From contig NZ_JAIQYY010000018.1 in assembly GCF_020181035.1 (NCBI RefSeq), positions 78,557 to 142,556 on the forward strand: a stretch of DNA of 64,000 bases. The letters are read 5' to 3'. Each line of letters starts with the position of its first letter. The stretch's first letter is position 1. The DNA comes from Streptomyces sp. CoH27. Its GTDB lineage: Bacteria > Actinomycetota > Actinomycetes > Streptomycetales > Streptomycetaceae. Under the pieces are notes generated by a model. It had not been told where the DNA came from. It searched no databases and saw only the letters and a list, made by a program, of their open reading frames with translations. Below, piece after piece: positions 40,184 through 49,286 of this stretch. The translations under genes were made by a program, and so were the position numbers.

Positions 40184-42421
40184 TCAGCTGCTCTTCTGCG
40201 TGAGGTCGTAGAAGGTGGCCGAACCGACCGTCACCTTCTTGAAGGTGCTCTGGACCCACGAGCTGATCTGCGAGGAGGTGCCGTTGCTGCTGCCTCCCAT
40301 GCCACCGCCCATGCCGCCGCCGGCGATGAAATAGTGGATCTTTCCTTCTGCCACGTACTGCTTGAACTGGGCCAGCGTGGGGGACGGGTCGGTGCCGTTG
40401 AAGCCACCGATCGCCATCACCGGGTCACCGGTGGCGAGCTGGTAGCTGGCGGCGTTCTGGGAGCCGATGGACGCGGCGACCCAGGTGTACTTCGAGGCGT
40501 CCTTCTCCAGCAGGCTCTTGGCGGCGGAGGAGACGTTCGCGCCGTTCAGCAGGCCGCCGGCGCCACCCATGCCGCCGCCCATGCCGCCCTCGCCCATCCG
40601 GCCGGCGCCGGGGAAGCCGTTGCCGTTCTGACCCTGGCCCTGCGTGCTGCCGTTGCTTTGCGTGCTGCCATTGCCCTGTTGCTGGTTCTGGCCCGGCATG
40701 CCCCCGCCCGGGAAGCCGTTGCCGTTCTGCTGACCCTGTCCCTGCTGTCCCTGCTGTCCCTGCTGGCTCTGTCGGCCCGGCATGCCACCGCCGCCGAAGC
40801 CGCCCCGCATACCGCCGTTGCCACCACCGGGACCCCGGCCGCCGCCGAAGCCCATCATGCTCGCGCCCGCCGGACCGACCGTCGGGATGGAACCGGTGTG
40901 CGCGGAGTCGACCGTGCTGAGGGTGTACGCCGTAGGACCGGCGAGCGCGGCCACCAGGCCCACCGCCGCCGCCCCGAGGGCCGGCTGCCGGGAGATCCGG
41001 CCGGCGAAGACCAGGCCCAGCGCGGCCGCCAGACCGCCGATCAGGACCAGCCACTTCAGCCAGGGCAGGTAGCCGGCGGTGCGGTTGAGCAGGACGTAAC
41101 CCCAGGCCGCCGCCGCGACCACGGAGGCCGCGAGCGTGATCGACGCCCACAGCTCCCGCCGCTTCTCCCACAGCAGCCCGGCGCCCATGCCGGTCACGGC
41201 CGCGAGGTAGGGGGCGAGGGCCACGGTGTAGTACTGGTGGAAGATGCCCGCCATGTAGCTGAAGACCACCATGGTGATCAGCAGCGCCCCGCCCCACGCC
41301 AGGAACGAGGCCCGCGTCACGGACGTACGGCGCAGCTTCCGGGTCGCCCACAGCCCCGCGACCAGCAGGATCAGCGCGGCCGGCAGCAGCCAGGAGATCT
41401 GGCTGCCGATCTCGGAGTTGAACATCCGGTCCCAGCCGGTGGCGCCCCAGCGGCCGGAGCCGTTGCCGCCGCCCCCGCCGCCGACGCTGCCGGTCTCGTC
41501 GCCGTTGATCCGGCCGAGGCCGTTGTAGCCGAAGGTCAGCTCCAGGAAGCTGTTGTTCTGCGAACCGCCGATGTAGGGGCGGGAGGAGGCCGGCCACAGC
41601 TCGACGATCGCGACCCACCAGCCACCGGCCACGACGAGGGCGAGGGTGGCGGCGGCCAGCTGGCCCAGCCGCTTCCTCAGCTTCCCGGGGCCGCAGACGG
41701 CGTAGACGATCGCCAGCGGCGGCAGGATCAGGAAGGCCTGGAGCGTCTTGGCGAGGAAGGCGAAGCCGATCGCCACCCCCGCCCACACCAGCCACCTGGT
41801 CCGGCCGTCCTCCACCGCCCGTACGACGAAGTAGCAGGCCAGCGCCATCAGCAGGGCCAGCATCGCGTCCGGGTTGTTGAACCGGAACATCAGCGCCGCG
41901 ACCGGGGTGAGCGCGAGGACCGCGCCCGCGATCAGACCGGACGCCGGGCTGAACCGGCGCCGTACGGCCGCGTAGACGACCGCCACGGTGCCGACGCCCA
42001 TGAGGACCTCGGGCGTCAGGATCGCCCACGAGTTCAGGCCGAAGATCCGGACCGACAGCTCCATCGGCCACAGGAAGGCCGACGGCTTGTCCACGGTGAT
42101 CGCGTTGCCCGCGTCCAGCGAGCCGAAGAAGAACGCCTTCCAGGACCTGCTGCCCGCCTGCACGGCCGCTGAGTAGAAGGAGTTGGCGTACCCGGAGGCG
42201 CTGAGGTTGTACAGGTAGAGGACGAAGGTGGCGGCCAGCAGGCCGAAGAGGGCCGGGCGCGCCCAGCGCGGGTCCTCGGGCCGCCCGCGCCACAGTCTGC
42301 GCAGATACGGCTGCTTGGGCTCACCGGCTTCGGGGGCCTGCGGGGGAGCCGTGGGAGGCGGCCCCCACACGGCCGTACCGCTACCGCTGCTACTGCTGCT
42401 GCTCTGCTGGTCGATGGTCAT
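40184..42421 (-). CDS. Glycosyltransferase family 39/PMT-like membrane protein
   Basis: This 745-residue protein has a disordered Ser/Pro N-terminus and then about 11-13 membrane helices. The first extracytoplasmic loop has the acidic-rich family signature (SWKAFFFGSLDAGNAITVDKPSAFLWPMELSVRIFGLNSW). This fits PMT_2/ArnT-type lipid-linked sugar transferases. Residues of about 510-630 are a Gly/Gln/Asn-rich tract (MPGRQSQQGQQGQQGQGQQN...), followed by a soluble C-terminal domain (YTWVAASIGSQNAASYQLATGDPVMAIGGFNGTDP) common in actinobacterial members. It overlaps the GT2-GtrA gene by 4 bp, which would supply the lipid-linked sugar. Confidence 0.92.
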   Translation of the reverse strand: MTIDQQSSSSSSGSGTAVWGPPPTAPPQAPEAGEPKQPYLRRLWRGRPEDPRWARPALFGLLAATFVLYLYNLSASGYANSFYSAAVQAGSRSWKAFFFGSLDAGNAITVDKPSAFLWPMELSVRIFGLNSWAILTPEVLMGVGTVAVVYAAVRRRFSPASGLIAGAVLALTPVAALMFRFNNPDAMLALLMALACYFVVRAVEDGRTRWLVWAGVAIGFAFLAKTLQAFLILPPLAIVYAVCGPGKLRKRLGQLAAATLALVVAGGWWVAIVELWPASSRPYIGGSQNNSFLELTFGYNGLGRINGDETGSVGGGGGGNGSGRWGATGWDRMFNSEIGSQISWLLPAALILLVAGLWATRKLRRTSVTRASFLAWGGALLITMVVFSYMAGIFHQYYTVALAPYLAAVTGMGAGLLWEKRRELWASITLAASVVAAAAWGYVLLNRTAGYLPWLKWLVLIGGLAAALGLVFAGRISRQPALGAAAVGLVAALAGPTAYTLSTVDSAHTGSIPTVGPAGASMMGFGGGRGPGGGNGGMRGGFGGGGMPGRQSQQGQQGQQGQGQQNGNGFPGGGMPGQNQQQGNGSTQSNGSTQGQGQNGNGFPGAGRMGEGGMGGGMGGAGGLLNGANVSSAAKSLLEKDASKYTWVAASIGSQNAASYQLATGDPVMAIGGFNGTDPSPTLAQFKQYVAEGKIHYFIAGGGMGGGMGGSSNGTSSQISSWVQSTFKKVTVGSATFYDLTQKSS

Positions 42422-43884
42422 CGGGGATCCCCCAGGTCGGTGTCGTGCGGGCGCACCGGCTGCAACCGCATGGTGGCGTCCGTCCGGTGCGGCTCGTACG
42501 GGTCGTACGACGGGTTCGGCACCGGGCGCTGGGGCAGCGGGGCGTACGGGGCGGTCGTGCCGTACGGCGGGGTCGTACCCGTGCCGTACGTCGAGGCCGG
42601 ACCCGTACCGGAACCCGCACCGCTGCCGGTGCCGGTGCCGGAGTCGTCGCGGTCCGGGAAGACCCAGGCGCGGAAGAGCAGGAAGCGCAGCACGGTCGCG
42701 GCGAGGTTGGCGGCGATGAGCACCGCCAGTTCGGTGGAGTGCGCCGGGCTGGAGCTGGCTGCGTTCAGGGCGGCCAGGGAGCCGCTGGTCAGGGCCAGAC
42801 CGATGCCGAAGACGACCAGGCCCTGCGCCTGATGCCGGACAGCGCCGCCCCGGCCGCGTACCCCGAAGGTGAGCCGGCGGTTGGCGGCCGTGTTGGCGAT
42901 CGCGGAGACCAGCAGGGCGAGCGCGTTGGCGACCTGGGAGCCGGAGAACTGCCGGAAAAGGCTGTAGAGAACCAGGTAGAAGAGGGTGGACAGGCCGCCG
43001 ACCACGCAGAAGCCGACGAGCTGACGGGCCAGGCCTTTGGGCACGTCCTGGATGTCACGGTCGCGCGGGTCGTCACCGAAGGGCCGGGTGAGGCGGTCCA
43101 GCGGCAGCGAACCGGTGGCCAGGGCCTTGCCGACCCGCCAGACGCCCTTGAGGTCGTCGGTCGCGGTCTTCACGATGTGCACGGTGGAGTCGGGGTCGTC
43201 GACCCAGTCGACCGGCACCTCGTGGATCCTGAGTCCCGCCCGCTCGGCGAGCACCAGCATCTCGGTGTCGAAGAACCACCCGGTGTCCTCCACCAGCGGC
43301 AGCAGCACCTGCGCCACATCACGCCGGATGGCCTTGAAGCCGCACTGCGCGTCGGAGAAGCGGGCCTGGAGCGAGCCGCGCAGGATCAGGTTGTAGGCCC
43401 GGCTGATGAACTCCCGCTTGGGGCCGCGCACGACCCGCGAGGAGCGGGCGAGCCGGGAGCCGATGGCGAGGTCCGAGTGGCCGGAGATGAGCGGCGCCAC
43501 CAGCGGCAGCAGGGCGTTGAGGTCGGTGGACAGATCGACATCCATGTAGGCGAGGATCGGCGCCTCGGAGGCGGTCCAGACGGTCCGCAGGGCCCGCCCC
43601 CGGCCCTTCTGCTCCAGGCGGAAGTTGGTGACCTCGGGGATCTCCTGCTCCAGCCGCGCGGCCACCTGCGGGGTGGTGTCCGTGGACGCGTTGTCCGCGA
43701 TGGTGATGCGGAACGCGTACGGGAAGGTGCGGGTGAGGTGCTCGTGCAGTCTGCGGACGCACGGCTGGAGGTCCTTCTCCTCGTTGTAGACGGGGATCAC
43801 TACGTCCAGGACAGGCGTACCGGCGTCTCCGGCCGGGAGGTGCTCCCGCGCCGGCAGAGTGCCGGGAGAAGAGTCGGTTCGCAT
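42418..43884 (-). CDS. Bifunctional glycosyltransferase family 2 / GtrA protein
   Basis: The protein has 488 residues. Residues of about 25-260 are a GT2 domain of the dolichol/polyprenyl-phosphate sugar synthase type (VLDVVIPVYNEEKDLQPCV, ADNASTDTTP, ILAYMDVDLSTDL). Residues of about 280-410 are a four-helix GtrA flippase-like domain (ARQLVGFCVVGGLSTLFYLVLYSLF...ANTAANRRLTFGVRG). The tail is Gly/Ser/Thr/Pro-rich and disordered. It likely makes and presents polyprenyl-phosphate sugar to the PMT-like enzyme encoded next; their 4-bp overlap supports this. Confidence 0.93.
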   Translation of the reverse strand: MRTDSSPGTLPAREHLPAGDAGTPVLDVVIPVYNEEKDLQPCVRRLHEHLTRTFPYAFRITIADNASTDTTPQVAARLEQEIPEVTNFRLEQKGRGRALRTVWTASEAPILAYMDVDLSTDLNALLPLVAPLISGHSDLAIGSRLARSSRVVRGPKREFISRAYNLILRGSLQARFSDAQCGFKAIRRDVAQVLLPLVEDTGWFFDTEMLVLAERAGLRIHEVPVDWVDDPDSTVHIVKTATDDLKGVWRVGKALATGSLPLDRLTRPFGDDPRDRDIQDVPKGLARQLVGFCVVGGLSTLFYLVLYSLFRQFSGSQVANALALLVSAIANTAANRRLTFGVRGRGGAVRHQAQGLVVFGIGLALTSGSLAALNAASSSPAHSTELAVLIAANLAATVLRFLLFRAWVFPDRDDSGTGTGSGAGSGTGPASTYGTGTTPPYGTTAPYAPLPQRPVPNPSYDPYEPHRTDATMRLQPVRPHDTDLGDPR

Positions 43885-43898
43885 GGGACCGACTCAAC

Positions 43899-45560
43899 TC
43901 AAGCCCCCTGTTGCACCCATGTGGTGGCACTGTGCTGTGCCTGTGAGTGCGATTGCCAGTCCGTTTCGGGGGCCGGCTGGGGAGCGGCGGCCGGGGCGAG
44001 CGCGGGCAGATGCACGGTGAACACCGTCCGCCCCGGCACGCTGTCGACGGTCACGGCACCGCCGTGCGCGGTCGCGACGGCCTGCACGATGGCGAGCCCG
44101 AGCCCGGTCGACCCGGTGGAGCGCGAGCGCGCCGAGTCGCCGCGCGCGAACCGCTCGAAGACGTGCGGCAGCAACTCTGGGGGAATCCCCTGCCCGTTGT
44201 CCTCGACGTCGACGCACATCCACGGCCCGCGCCGCTGCACGCGCGCGGTGACGGTCGTCCCCGCTGGCGTGTGCTTGCGGGCGTTGCCGAGCAGATTGAC
44301 GAGCACCTGCTGGATCCGGGCCGCGTCGGCGGAGACGAGGGCCGGCTCGTCGGGCAGATCGAGGCGCCAGTTGTGGTCCATGCCGGCCGCGCGGGAGTCG
44401 CTGACGGTGTCCACGACCAGCGGGATGAGATCGGTCTGCTCGAACTGCAACGGCCGCCCGGCATCGAGCCGGGCGAGCAGGAGCAGATCCTCGACGAGGA
44501 GGGTCATCCGCCCCGCCTCGGACTCGATACGGCCGAGGGCGTGCCGGGTGTCGGGGCCCACCTGTTCGCGTCCGCGTCTCGTGAGTTCCGCGTACCCGCG
44601 AATGGACGCGAGGGGTGTACGCAGTTCATGGCTGGCGTCGGCGACGAACTGCCGTACCCGCATCTCGCTCTGCTGGCGAGCGTGCAGCGCGCCGTGCACA
44701 TGATCGAGCATGCGATTGAGCGCGGCACCGACCTGCCCGACCTCCGTGAGCGGGTCGCACTCGGACTCCGGGACCCGTTCGCTGAGGTTCACCTCGCCGG
44801 TGTGCAGCGGGAGTTCGGAGACCCGGGTGGCGGTGTTGGCGACCTTGCGCAGGGGGCGGGTGGCGACGCCGACGAGCACGTACCCGGCGATACCGGCGGC
44901 CACGAGACCGGCCACGGTGACGCTGATCTCGATGAGGATCAGGGCGTTGATGTTGTCGTCGACGTCCTTGGTCGGCAGGGCGATGTAGAGGGCGTCACTG
45001 CCGTCCCGGCTCGTCATGTACTTGACCAGGTAGTCCCCGAGACCGGGGATCTCCACGGTGTGCGCCTTGCGGTCCTTGGCCACCGGGTTCAGGGCGTTCT
45101 TCTGCGCCGTGCTCAGGCTGTCGGCCTTCATCTGCTTGAAGAAGCCGGTGGTGTAGTTCTGCTGCTCGGAGACGGCCGCGCTCACGATCGAGCCGTTCTG
45201 CACGTACGCGGCGATGGTCTTCGCCTGCGTCGGCCCCTTGGTGAGCAGGTTGACGACCTTCTCGCTCGGCGTGGCGTTGTCCGCCGGTGAGGAGCCCGGG
45301 CCGCCCGGACCGCCCGGGTTCGCGTCGGCTCCCGGCAGCTTCGGATGACCGACCGCGCGCTGGCCGATGTCGGACACCTTGCTTTCCAGCTGGTCGTACA
45401 GACGCGTGCGCAGCGCGAGCGTGGTGACCGTGCCGATCACCACGCACACCACCGCGATCAGCACCATCGACGCGACGACGAGCCGGGTCCGCAGGGTACG
45501 CGGCTGTCCGGCTCGTCGCTTCTGCCGCCGCTGCGGACTCGTTCGCCGCCGCCCGCTCAT
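43899..45560 (-). CDS. Two-component sensor histidine kinase, EnvZ/PhoR type
   Basis: This 553-residue kinase has membrane helix 1 (LVVASMVLIAVVCVVIGTVTTLAL), an extracytoplasmic domain of about 180 residues with a Gly/Pro-rich insert, membrane helix 2 (ILIEISVTVAGLVAAGIAGYVLVG) and HAMP. The H-box DASHELRTPLASIRGYAEL is followed by an ATPase domain (N-box LVNLLGNARKHTP, DNGQGIPPELLPHVFERF, GSTGLGLAIVQAV). The ATG at 45560 overlaps the regulator stop. By remembered S. coelicolor order this is SCO4021-like. Confidence 0.94.
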   Translation of the reverse strand: MSGRRRTSPQRRQKRRAGQPRTLRTRLVVASMVLIAVVCVVIGTVTTLALRTRLYDQLESKVSDIGQRAVGHPKLPGADANPGGPGGPGSSPADNATPSEKVVNLLTKGPTQAKTIAAYVQNGSIVSAAVSEQQNYTTGFFKQMKADSLSTAQKNALNPVAKDRKAHTVEIPGLGDYLVKYMTSRDGSDALYIALPTKDVDDNINALILIEISVTVAGLVAAGIAGYVLVGVATRPLRKVANTATRVSELPLHTGEVNLSERVPESECDPLTEVGQVGAALNRMLDHVHGALHARQQSEMRVRQFVADASHELRTPLASIRGYAELTRRGREQVGPDTRHALGRIESEAGRMTLLVEDLLLLARLDAGRPLQFEQTDLIPLVVDTVSDSRAAGMDHNWRLDLPDEPALVSADAARIQQVLVNLLGNARKHTPAGTTVTARVQRRGPWMCVDVEDNGQGIPPELLPHVFERFARGDSARSRSTGSTGLGLAIVQAVATAHGGAVTVDSVPGRTVFTVHLPALAPAAAPQPAPETDWQSHSQAQHSATTWVQQGA

Positions 45561-46309
45561 GAGACAGCGGGCTTGATCAGATACCCGGCCCCGCGCCGCG
45601 TGTGGATCATCGGCTCGCGGCCCGCGTCGATCTTCCGCCGCAGATAGGAGATGTACAGCTCGACGACATTGGCCTGCCCGCCGAAGTCGTACGACCACAC
45701 GCGGTCCAGGATCTGCGCCTTGCTGAGCACGCGCCGCGGATTGCGCATGAGGAAGCGCAACAGCTCGAACTCGGTCGCGGTGAGGTGAATGTTCTGCCCG
45801 GCCCGCGACACCTCGTGGCTGTCCTCGTCGAGGGTGAGATCCCCGACGACGAGCACGGAGTCGGACCGCCGGTCGGCGGCCCCGGAGCGCCGGATGAGCC
45901 CCCGCAGCCGGGCGACGACCTCCTCCAGGCTGAACGGCTTGGTGACGTAGTCGTCCCCGCCCGCGGTGAGCCCGGCGATACGGTCCTCGACGGCGTCCTT
46001 CGCGGTCAGGAACAGCACGGGCACGTCGGGCAGTTCCCGCCGCAGCCGGCCGAGCACGGTGAGCCCGTCCATGTCGGGCAGCATCATGTCCAGGACGACG
46101 GCATCGGGCCGGAACTCCCGGGCGGTCTGTATCGCGCCCTGCCCGTCCCCCGCGCTCCTGATCTGCCAGCCCTCGTAACGAAGGGCCATGCTCAGCAGTT
46201 CGGTGATCGACAGCTCGTCGTCCACCACAAGCACTCGGACGGGGCTCCCGTCCGGCCTCAGCAGTTCGGTGCGCCCCTGGGGCGAGGTCGTGGTCATGGC
46301 GGACACCAT
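45557..46309 (-). CDS. Response regulator, OmpR/PhoB family
   Basis: This 250-residue regulator has a receiver (VLVVDDELSITELL, phosphoacceptor in AVVLDMMLPDMDG, lysine in YVTKPFSLEE) and a winged-helix Trans_reg_C domain (LTLDEDSHEVSRAGQNIHLTATEFELLRFLMRNPRRVLSKAQILDRVW...VVELYISYLRRKID). The ATG at 46309 is preferred because GAGG lies 8 nt before it; the open frame extends to 46366. It is translationally coupled to the kinase. The pair lies downstream of, and may respond to the same envelope cues as, the glycosyltransferase genes. Confidence 0.94.
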   Translation of the reverse strand: MVSAMTTTSPQGRTELLRPDGSPVRVLVVDDELSITELLSMALRYEGWQIRSAGDGQGAIQTAREFRPDAVVLDMMLPDMDGLTVLGRLRRELPDVPVLFLTAKDAVEDRIAGLTAGGDDYVTKPFSLEEVVARLRGLIRRSGAADRRSDSVLVVGDLTLDEDSHEVSRAGQNIHLTATEFELLRFLMRNPRRVLSKAQILDRVWSYDFGGQANVVELYISYLRRKIDAGREPMIHTRRGAGYLIKPAVS

Positions 46310-46397
46310 GTCGGGGTCCTCTGAGAAGAGGCTTTCCACAATCTGTGATTTCCCTGAGAAACTCACAGGCGGCTCTCAGGCGGCGCCTGGGAAGGAC

Positions 46398-46754
46398 CTA
46401 CCCCCGTGCGAAGCCGTGCGCGTGCTCGACCCTGGATATGTGGATCGCGTACTGCTCGTACCACCGCTCCCGACCGCGCCGCTTCGCTGCGAGATGCTCG
46501 GGATGCTGCCGCCACCGCTGGATCCCCTCCAGATCCCGGAAGTAGGCGACGGAGATGGCGAGTCCCCCGGGCGTGTGGGCGAAGTCCTCACCGAGAAAGC
46601 CGGGGATGTCCCGGACGAGACGGGAGAGGTGCTCGGCGGTCCGCTGGTAGCCGTCAGAGTCCTGGCCGGTGCGGGTGGAGGTGAAGACGACCGCGTAGTA
46701 AGGCGGTTCGTGCGCGGGAGTGGGAACGACAGCGGTGTCCGTGTGATCGCTCAT
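46398..46754 (-). CDS. Antibiotic biosynthesis monooxygenase (ABM) domain protein
   Basis: This 118-residue dimeric alpha/beta-barrel protein contains YYAVVFTSTRTGQDSDGYQRTAEHLSRLVRDIPGFLGEDFAHTPGGLAISVAYFRDLEGIQRWRQHPEHLAAKRRG, a clear ABM pattern with the ExH-type end. Stand-alone members often act on small quinones or have no known substrate. It lies upstream of the response regulator on the same strand, 88 bp away. Confidence 0.87.
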   Translation of the reverse strand: MSDHTDTAVVPTPAHEPPYYAVVFTSTRTGQDSDGYQRTAEHLSRLVRDIPGFLGEDFAHTPGGLAISVAYFRDLEGIQRWRQHPEHLAAKRRGRERWYEQYAIHISRVEHAHGFARG

Positions 46755-46841
46755 GACAACAACTGTCGGCGACGGACCTGTTGGACGTCGACGGACCTTG
46801 CCAAAGGGGATCCGTCCGGGATCCGTTTCTTTACGATCGCG

Positions 46842-47717
46842 TCAGAACAACCCTTCCTGCTCGCTCCGGAACTCCCGTACGGGAAAGGTGAGCCGGCCGC
46901 CAGGGAGGTCAGAGGGCACCAGCTCCCACCCGGCCATCAACCGGGTATCCAGCACGACAACCCCGCGCCCCTCCACCGCAAGATGAAGATCGGGCCCAGC
47001 GGCGGCAACCAGCTCCCCGCTCACCGCACCTCCGGGACCCAGCTCGACGACCTCGCCGAACGCGACGGGCGCCCGGTCGAGCCCGAACACGGTGACGTGA
47101 TCGACGACCCGGCACTCGGCCGGCTGAAGAGATTCCGGCCAGGCGGGCAGCCCCAGGGCCCTGTCATGCAACTCCCGTACTTCCACGGCCCGTTCCTCTT
47201 CTCCCGTCGGCAGCGCCGACCGCACCGCCCGCTTCTCGGCGTACGGAATCCGGTCCGGCACCCTCAGCGCGGCCCTGAGCAGCTCCTCCGTGCGCCGGGC
47301 GGCCATCAGCGGACCGGTACCGAGCCAGCTGAAACAGACGGCACCCTGCTCCAGCAGCCGCGCACTGCCCCGCTCGACGGCGGTGATCCCGACCTTGACC
47401 ATGCCGGGCCCGAACCACGCCAGATACACCCGGTACGGCCGCGGATCGTCGGCGATCGTGTCGGCGGCCACGGAATGCGCCCGGTCCAGCCGCGCACACT
47501 CCTCGCACCGGGCGCCCGTGCTTCTTCTTGATACGTCGGCCCGCACCGGACATCCATTCCCCCGCGCCCCCACACACCGGCGCACACCCCCCTCCGGCAC
47601 GGCGAACGCGACCCGCTTCCCCCAGGGCAGCGCACTCCTTCGCCCGCCGTCCCACACCAGCACGGGACCGTCCGACGACCAGCGCAGTCCGGTGCACTTC
47701 CATTCGTGTGACATCAC
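46842..47717 (-). CDS. DUF2797 protein
   Basis: This 291-residue protein has an N-terminal cysteine-containing part (RCVGARGNGCPVRADVSRRSTGARCEECARLDR, four cysteines, probable zinc site). The core VYLAWFGPGMVKVGITAVERGSARLLEQGAVCFSWLG resembles GIY-YIG nuclease strands and is diagnostic of DUF2797. The function is unknown; nucleic-acid binding is an inference. ATG-ATG at the start leaves a one-residue ambiguity. Confidence 0.85.
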   Translation of the reverse strand: MMSHEWKCTGLRWSSDGPVLVWDGGRRSALPWGKRVAFAVPEGGVRRCVGARGNGCPVRADVSRRSTGARCEECARLDRAHSVAADTIADDPRPYRVYLAWFGPGMVKVGITAVERGSARLLEQGAVCFSWLGTGPLMAARRTEELLRAALRVPDRIPYAEKRAVRSALPTGEEERAVEVRELHDRALGLPAWPESLQPAECRVVDHVTVFGLDRAPVAFGEVVELGPGGAVSGELVAAAGPDLHLAVEGRGVVVLDTRLMAGWELVPSDLPGGRLTFPVREFRSEQEGLF

Positions 47718-47780
47718 TCTTGAGGGTAGGAGGTGGGTCTGACACTGGGCTGAGGGCGATCGGCGGGGTAACGTGCACGA

Positions 47781-47820
47781 AGGCCCGAAGCCGCAACTAC
47801 GTTTTGCGACTTCGGGCCTG
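47781..47820 (-). terminator. Terminator for the BRO-N gene
   Basis: The stem AGGCCCGAAG/CTTCGGGCCT is extended by CGCAA/TTGCG. It is positioned 16 bp beyond the stop of the minus-strand gene and upstream of the DUF2797 gene. Confidence 0.75.
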
Positions 47821-47835
47821 TTTGCATCGTGCGCG

Positions 47836-48786
47836 CTACGGCAGCACGTACACCGGCATCCCTCCCTCCGCGAGCCCCCTCTGCCGCATGCAGCCCCGCT
47901 TGATCAACATCCGCACGCAGTCATGGACCCGGTCGAGGGTGAGTCCGGTACGGTCCGCGACGTCCTCCAGCCGGCAGGGCACCGGGCCGCGCAGCAACGC
48001 CGGGGCGAGGTAGGCGGCGACGGCGTGCACGTCGTCGGTGACGACCAGGTTCTTGGCCCGCCAGGTGGCCAGGAGCTGCTGGGGGGTCATCGTCGGCGGG
48101 GGCGGCTCCGGGGTGGAGGGGCGCAGCCGGTCGGCGATGAGGTCGAGGGTGTCGGCGATACGGCCGAGGAAGTCGTTGGTGCGGCCGAATTGTTCATTGC
48201 TCCGGCGCATCTGCTCAAGCCGCTCGATCTGCGCGACCGCCAGCGCCTCGTCCGCCTGGATGTTCCGCTCCTCCAGCCGGACGATCACGTCCGCGACCTC
48301 CTGGGGCATGAGGTAGGCGGTGCGGCCGTCGGGGGCGGGTTGCACGGGGGCAGGGTCGAGGGAGTAGGAACCGTCGCGCTGGATGGTCTCGATGACCTCG
48401 CTGACCCAGGCTTTGAAGGGGGCGCATTCGGGTTTGGTGCAGCCGTTGACGAGTTGAATGAGACCTCGGAGGTTCACCATACGCATGGACTTCTTGAGCC
48501 CGTGACCTGCAATTTTGTGCGAACCCTCTGCCCTATAGACGGTTCCCACAAGATCGCCGAGGGTTTGCTCGCAATCTGCTGCAACATGCCAGTGCACAGC
48601 CTGCCGGGTGTTTGCGTAGCCGAGATGCACGCCTACGTCTACCGCAGGGAACCAGTACTCCCCATTCGGCAGAGTGACCCTCCTCAACCGCGCCCCCGTG
48701 GCCGCGAAGACAAAGTCGTTGACGTCGATCGCGTCCTGCTTCTTCCCCACCGGCTGCTCCGGCGGAGTCTCGTTCTGCTCGTACAT
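47836..48786 (-). CDS. BRO-N domain (phage antirepressor-like) protein
   Basis: The protein has 316 residues. Residues of about 20-130 are a BRO-N domain (FVFAATGARLRRVTLPNGEYWFPAVDVGVHLGYANTRQAVHWHV... VNLRGLIQLVNGCTKPECAPFKAWVSEVIETI), usual in phage antirepressors. A coiled-coil-like helix (IQADEALAVAQIERLEQMRR) and a C-terminal winged-helix-like part (LEDVADRTGLTLDRVHDCVRMLIKRGCMRQRG) follow. There is no phage gene nearby. Its A+T content and codon choice are a little less extreme than in the neighbours. Domesticated chromosomal copies of this type occur in streptomycetes. Confidence 0.88.
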   Translation of the reverse strand: MYEQNETPPEQPVGKKQDAIDVNDFVFAATGARLRRVTLPNGEYWFPAVDVGVHLGYANTRQAVHWHVAADCEQTLGDLVGTVYRAEGSHKIAGHGLKKSMRMVNLRGLIQLVNGCTKPECAPFKAWVSEVIETIQRDGSYSLDPAPVQPAPDGRTAYLMPQEVADVIVRLEERNIQADEALAVAQIERLEQMRRSNEQFGRTNDFLGRIADTLDLIADRLRPSTPEPPPPTMTPQQLLATWRAKNLVVTDDVHAVAAYLAPALLRGPVPCRLEDVADRTGLTLDRVHDCVRMLIKRGCMRQRGLAEGGMPVYVLP

Positions 48787-48852
48787 CGAGCATCACCTCC
48801 ACCCCGGAAGCTGAAGAAGGCGAGCAGCAACTGCCGTCCACAGAACGCACGT

Positions 48853-49200
48853 TCACTCGATAGAGGACAGAGGTATCGATTCAGCAGGAACCACCCCAGA
48901 AACCCTCCGCCCCCGTCCCGCCAACCGACAGCTCACGCACCCCGGATGCCCCTCCCGTGCCCGTACATCCCGCACCCGCATCCCCCACTCCTCCCGAGGC
49001 CGCACCCCCGGCGGCTTCCCCCAGCCGGACAGATGCAGAAACCAGGTCACGAAAACACTCAGGACAACCACACCCGACCCGCCCCCGACCACCGGCAGCG
49101 AGGCCGTGCACACCCCCAGCCCCATCACCGCTCCACCCACGGTCGCGATGCCGAAGCCGGTCCAGCCGGCGATCGTGTGACCCTCGTCGTACAGACTCAT
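48853..49200 (-). CDS. Small membrane protein of unknown function
   Basis: The product is 115 residues. The ATG at 49200 follows GGAGGCGGCT. Two membrane helices (IAGWTGFGIATVGGAVMGLGVCTA and VVLSVFVTWFLHLSGW) are followed by a basic cytoplasmic tail containing HPGCVSCRLAGRGRR (CxxC). No known family is recognised with certainty; similar small proteins are common in Streptomyces. Confidence 0.7.
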   Translation of the reverse strand: MSLYDEGHTIAGWTGFGIATVGGAVMGLGVCTASLPVVGGGSGVVVLSVFVTWFLHLSGWGKPPGVRPREEWGMRVRDVRAREGHPGCVSCRLAGRGRRVSGVVPAESIPLSSIE

Positions 49201-49230
49201 AGCCGCCTCCAGAGACGAGCCACAAACTCT

Positions 49231-49274
49231 CTCACGAACTAAGAAGTTACATCCCGAATATCTCACGAGCTAAG
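49231..49274. promoter_or_regulatory. Direct repeats CTCACGARCTAAG near the MarR gene
   Basis: The 13-bp copies at 49231-49243 and 49262-49274 are spaced 31 bp start to start, between the divergent small membrane protein and the MarR gene. They are likely regulator sites. Confidence 0.65.
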
Positions 49275-49286
49275 GGATTCCGAAAG

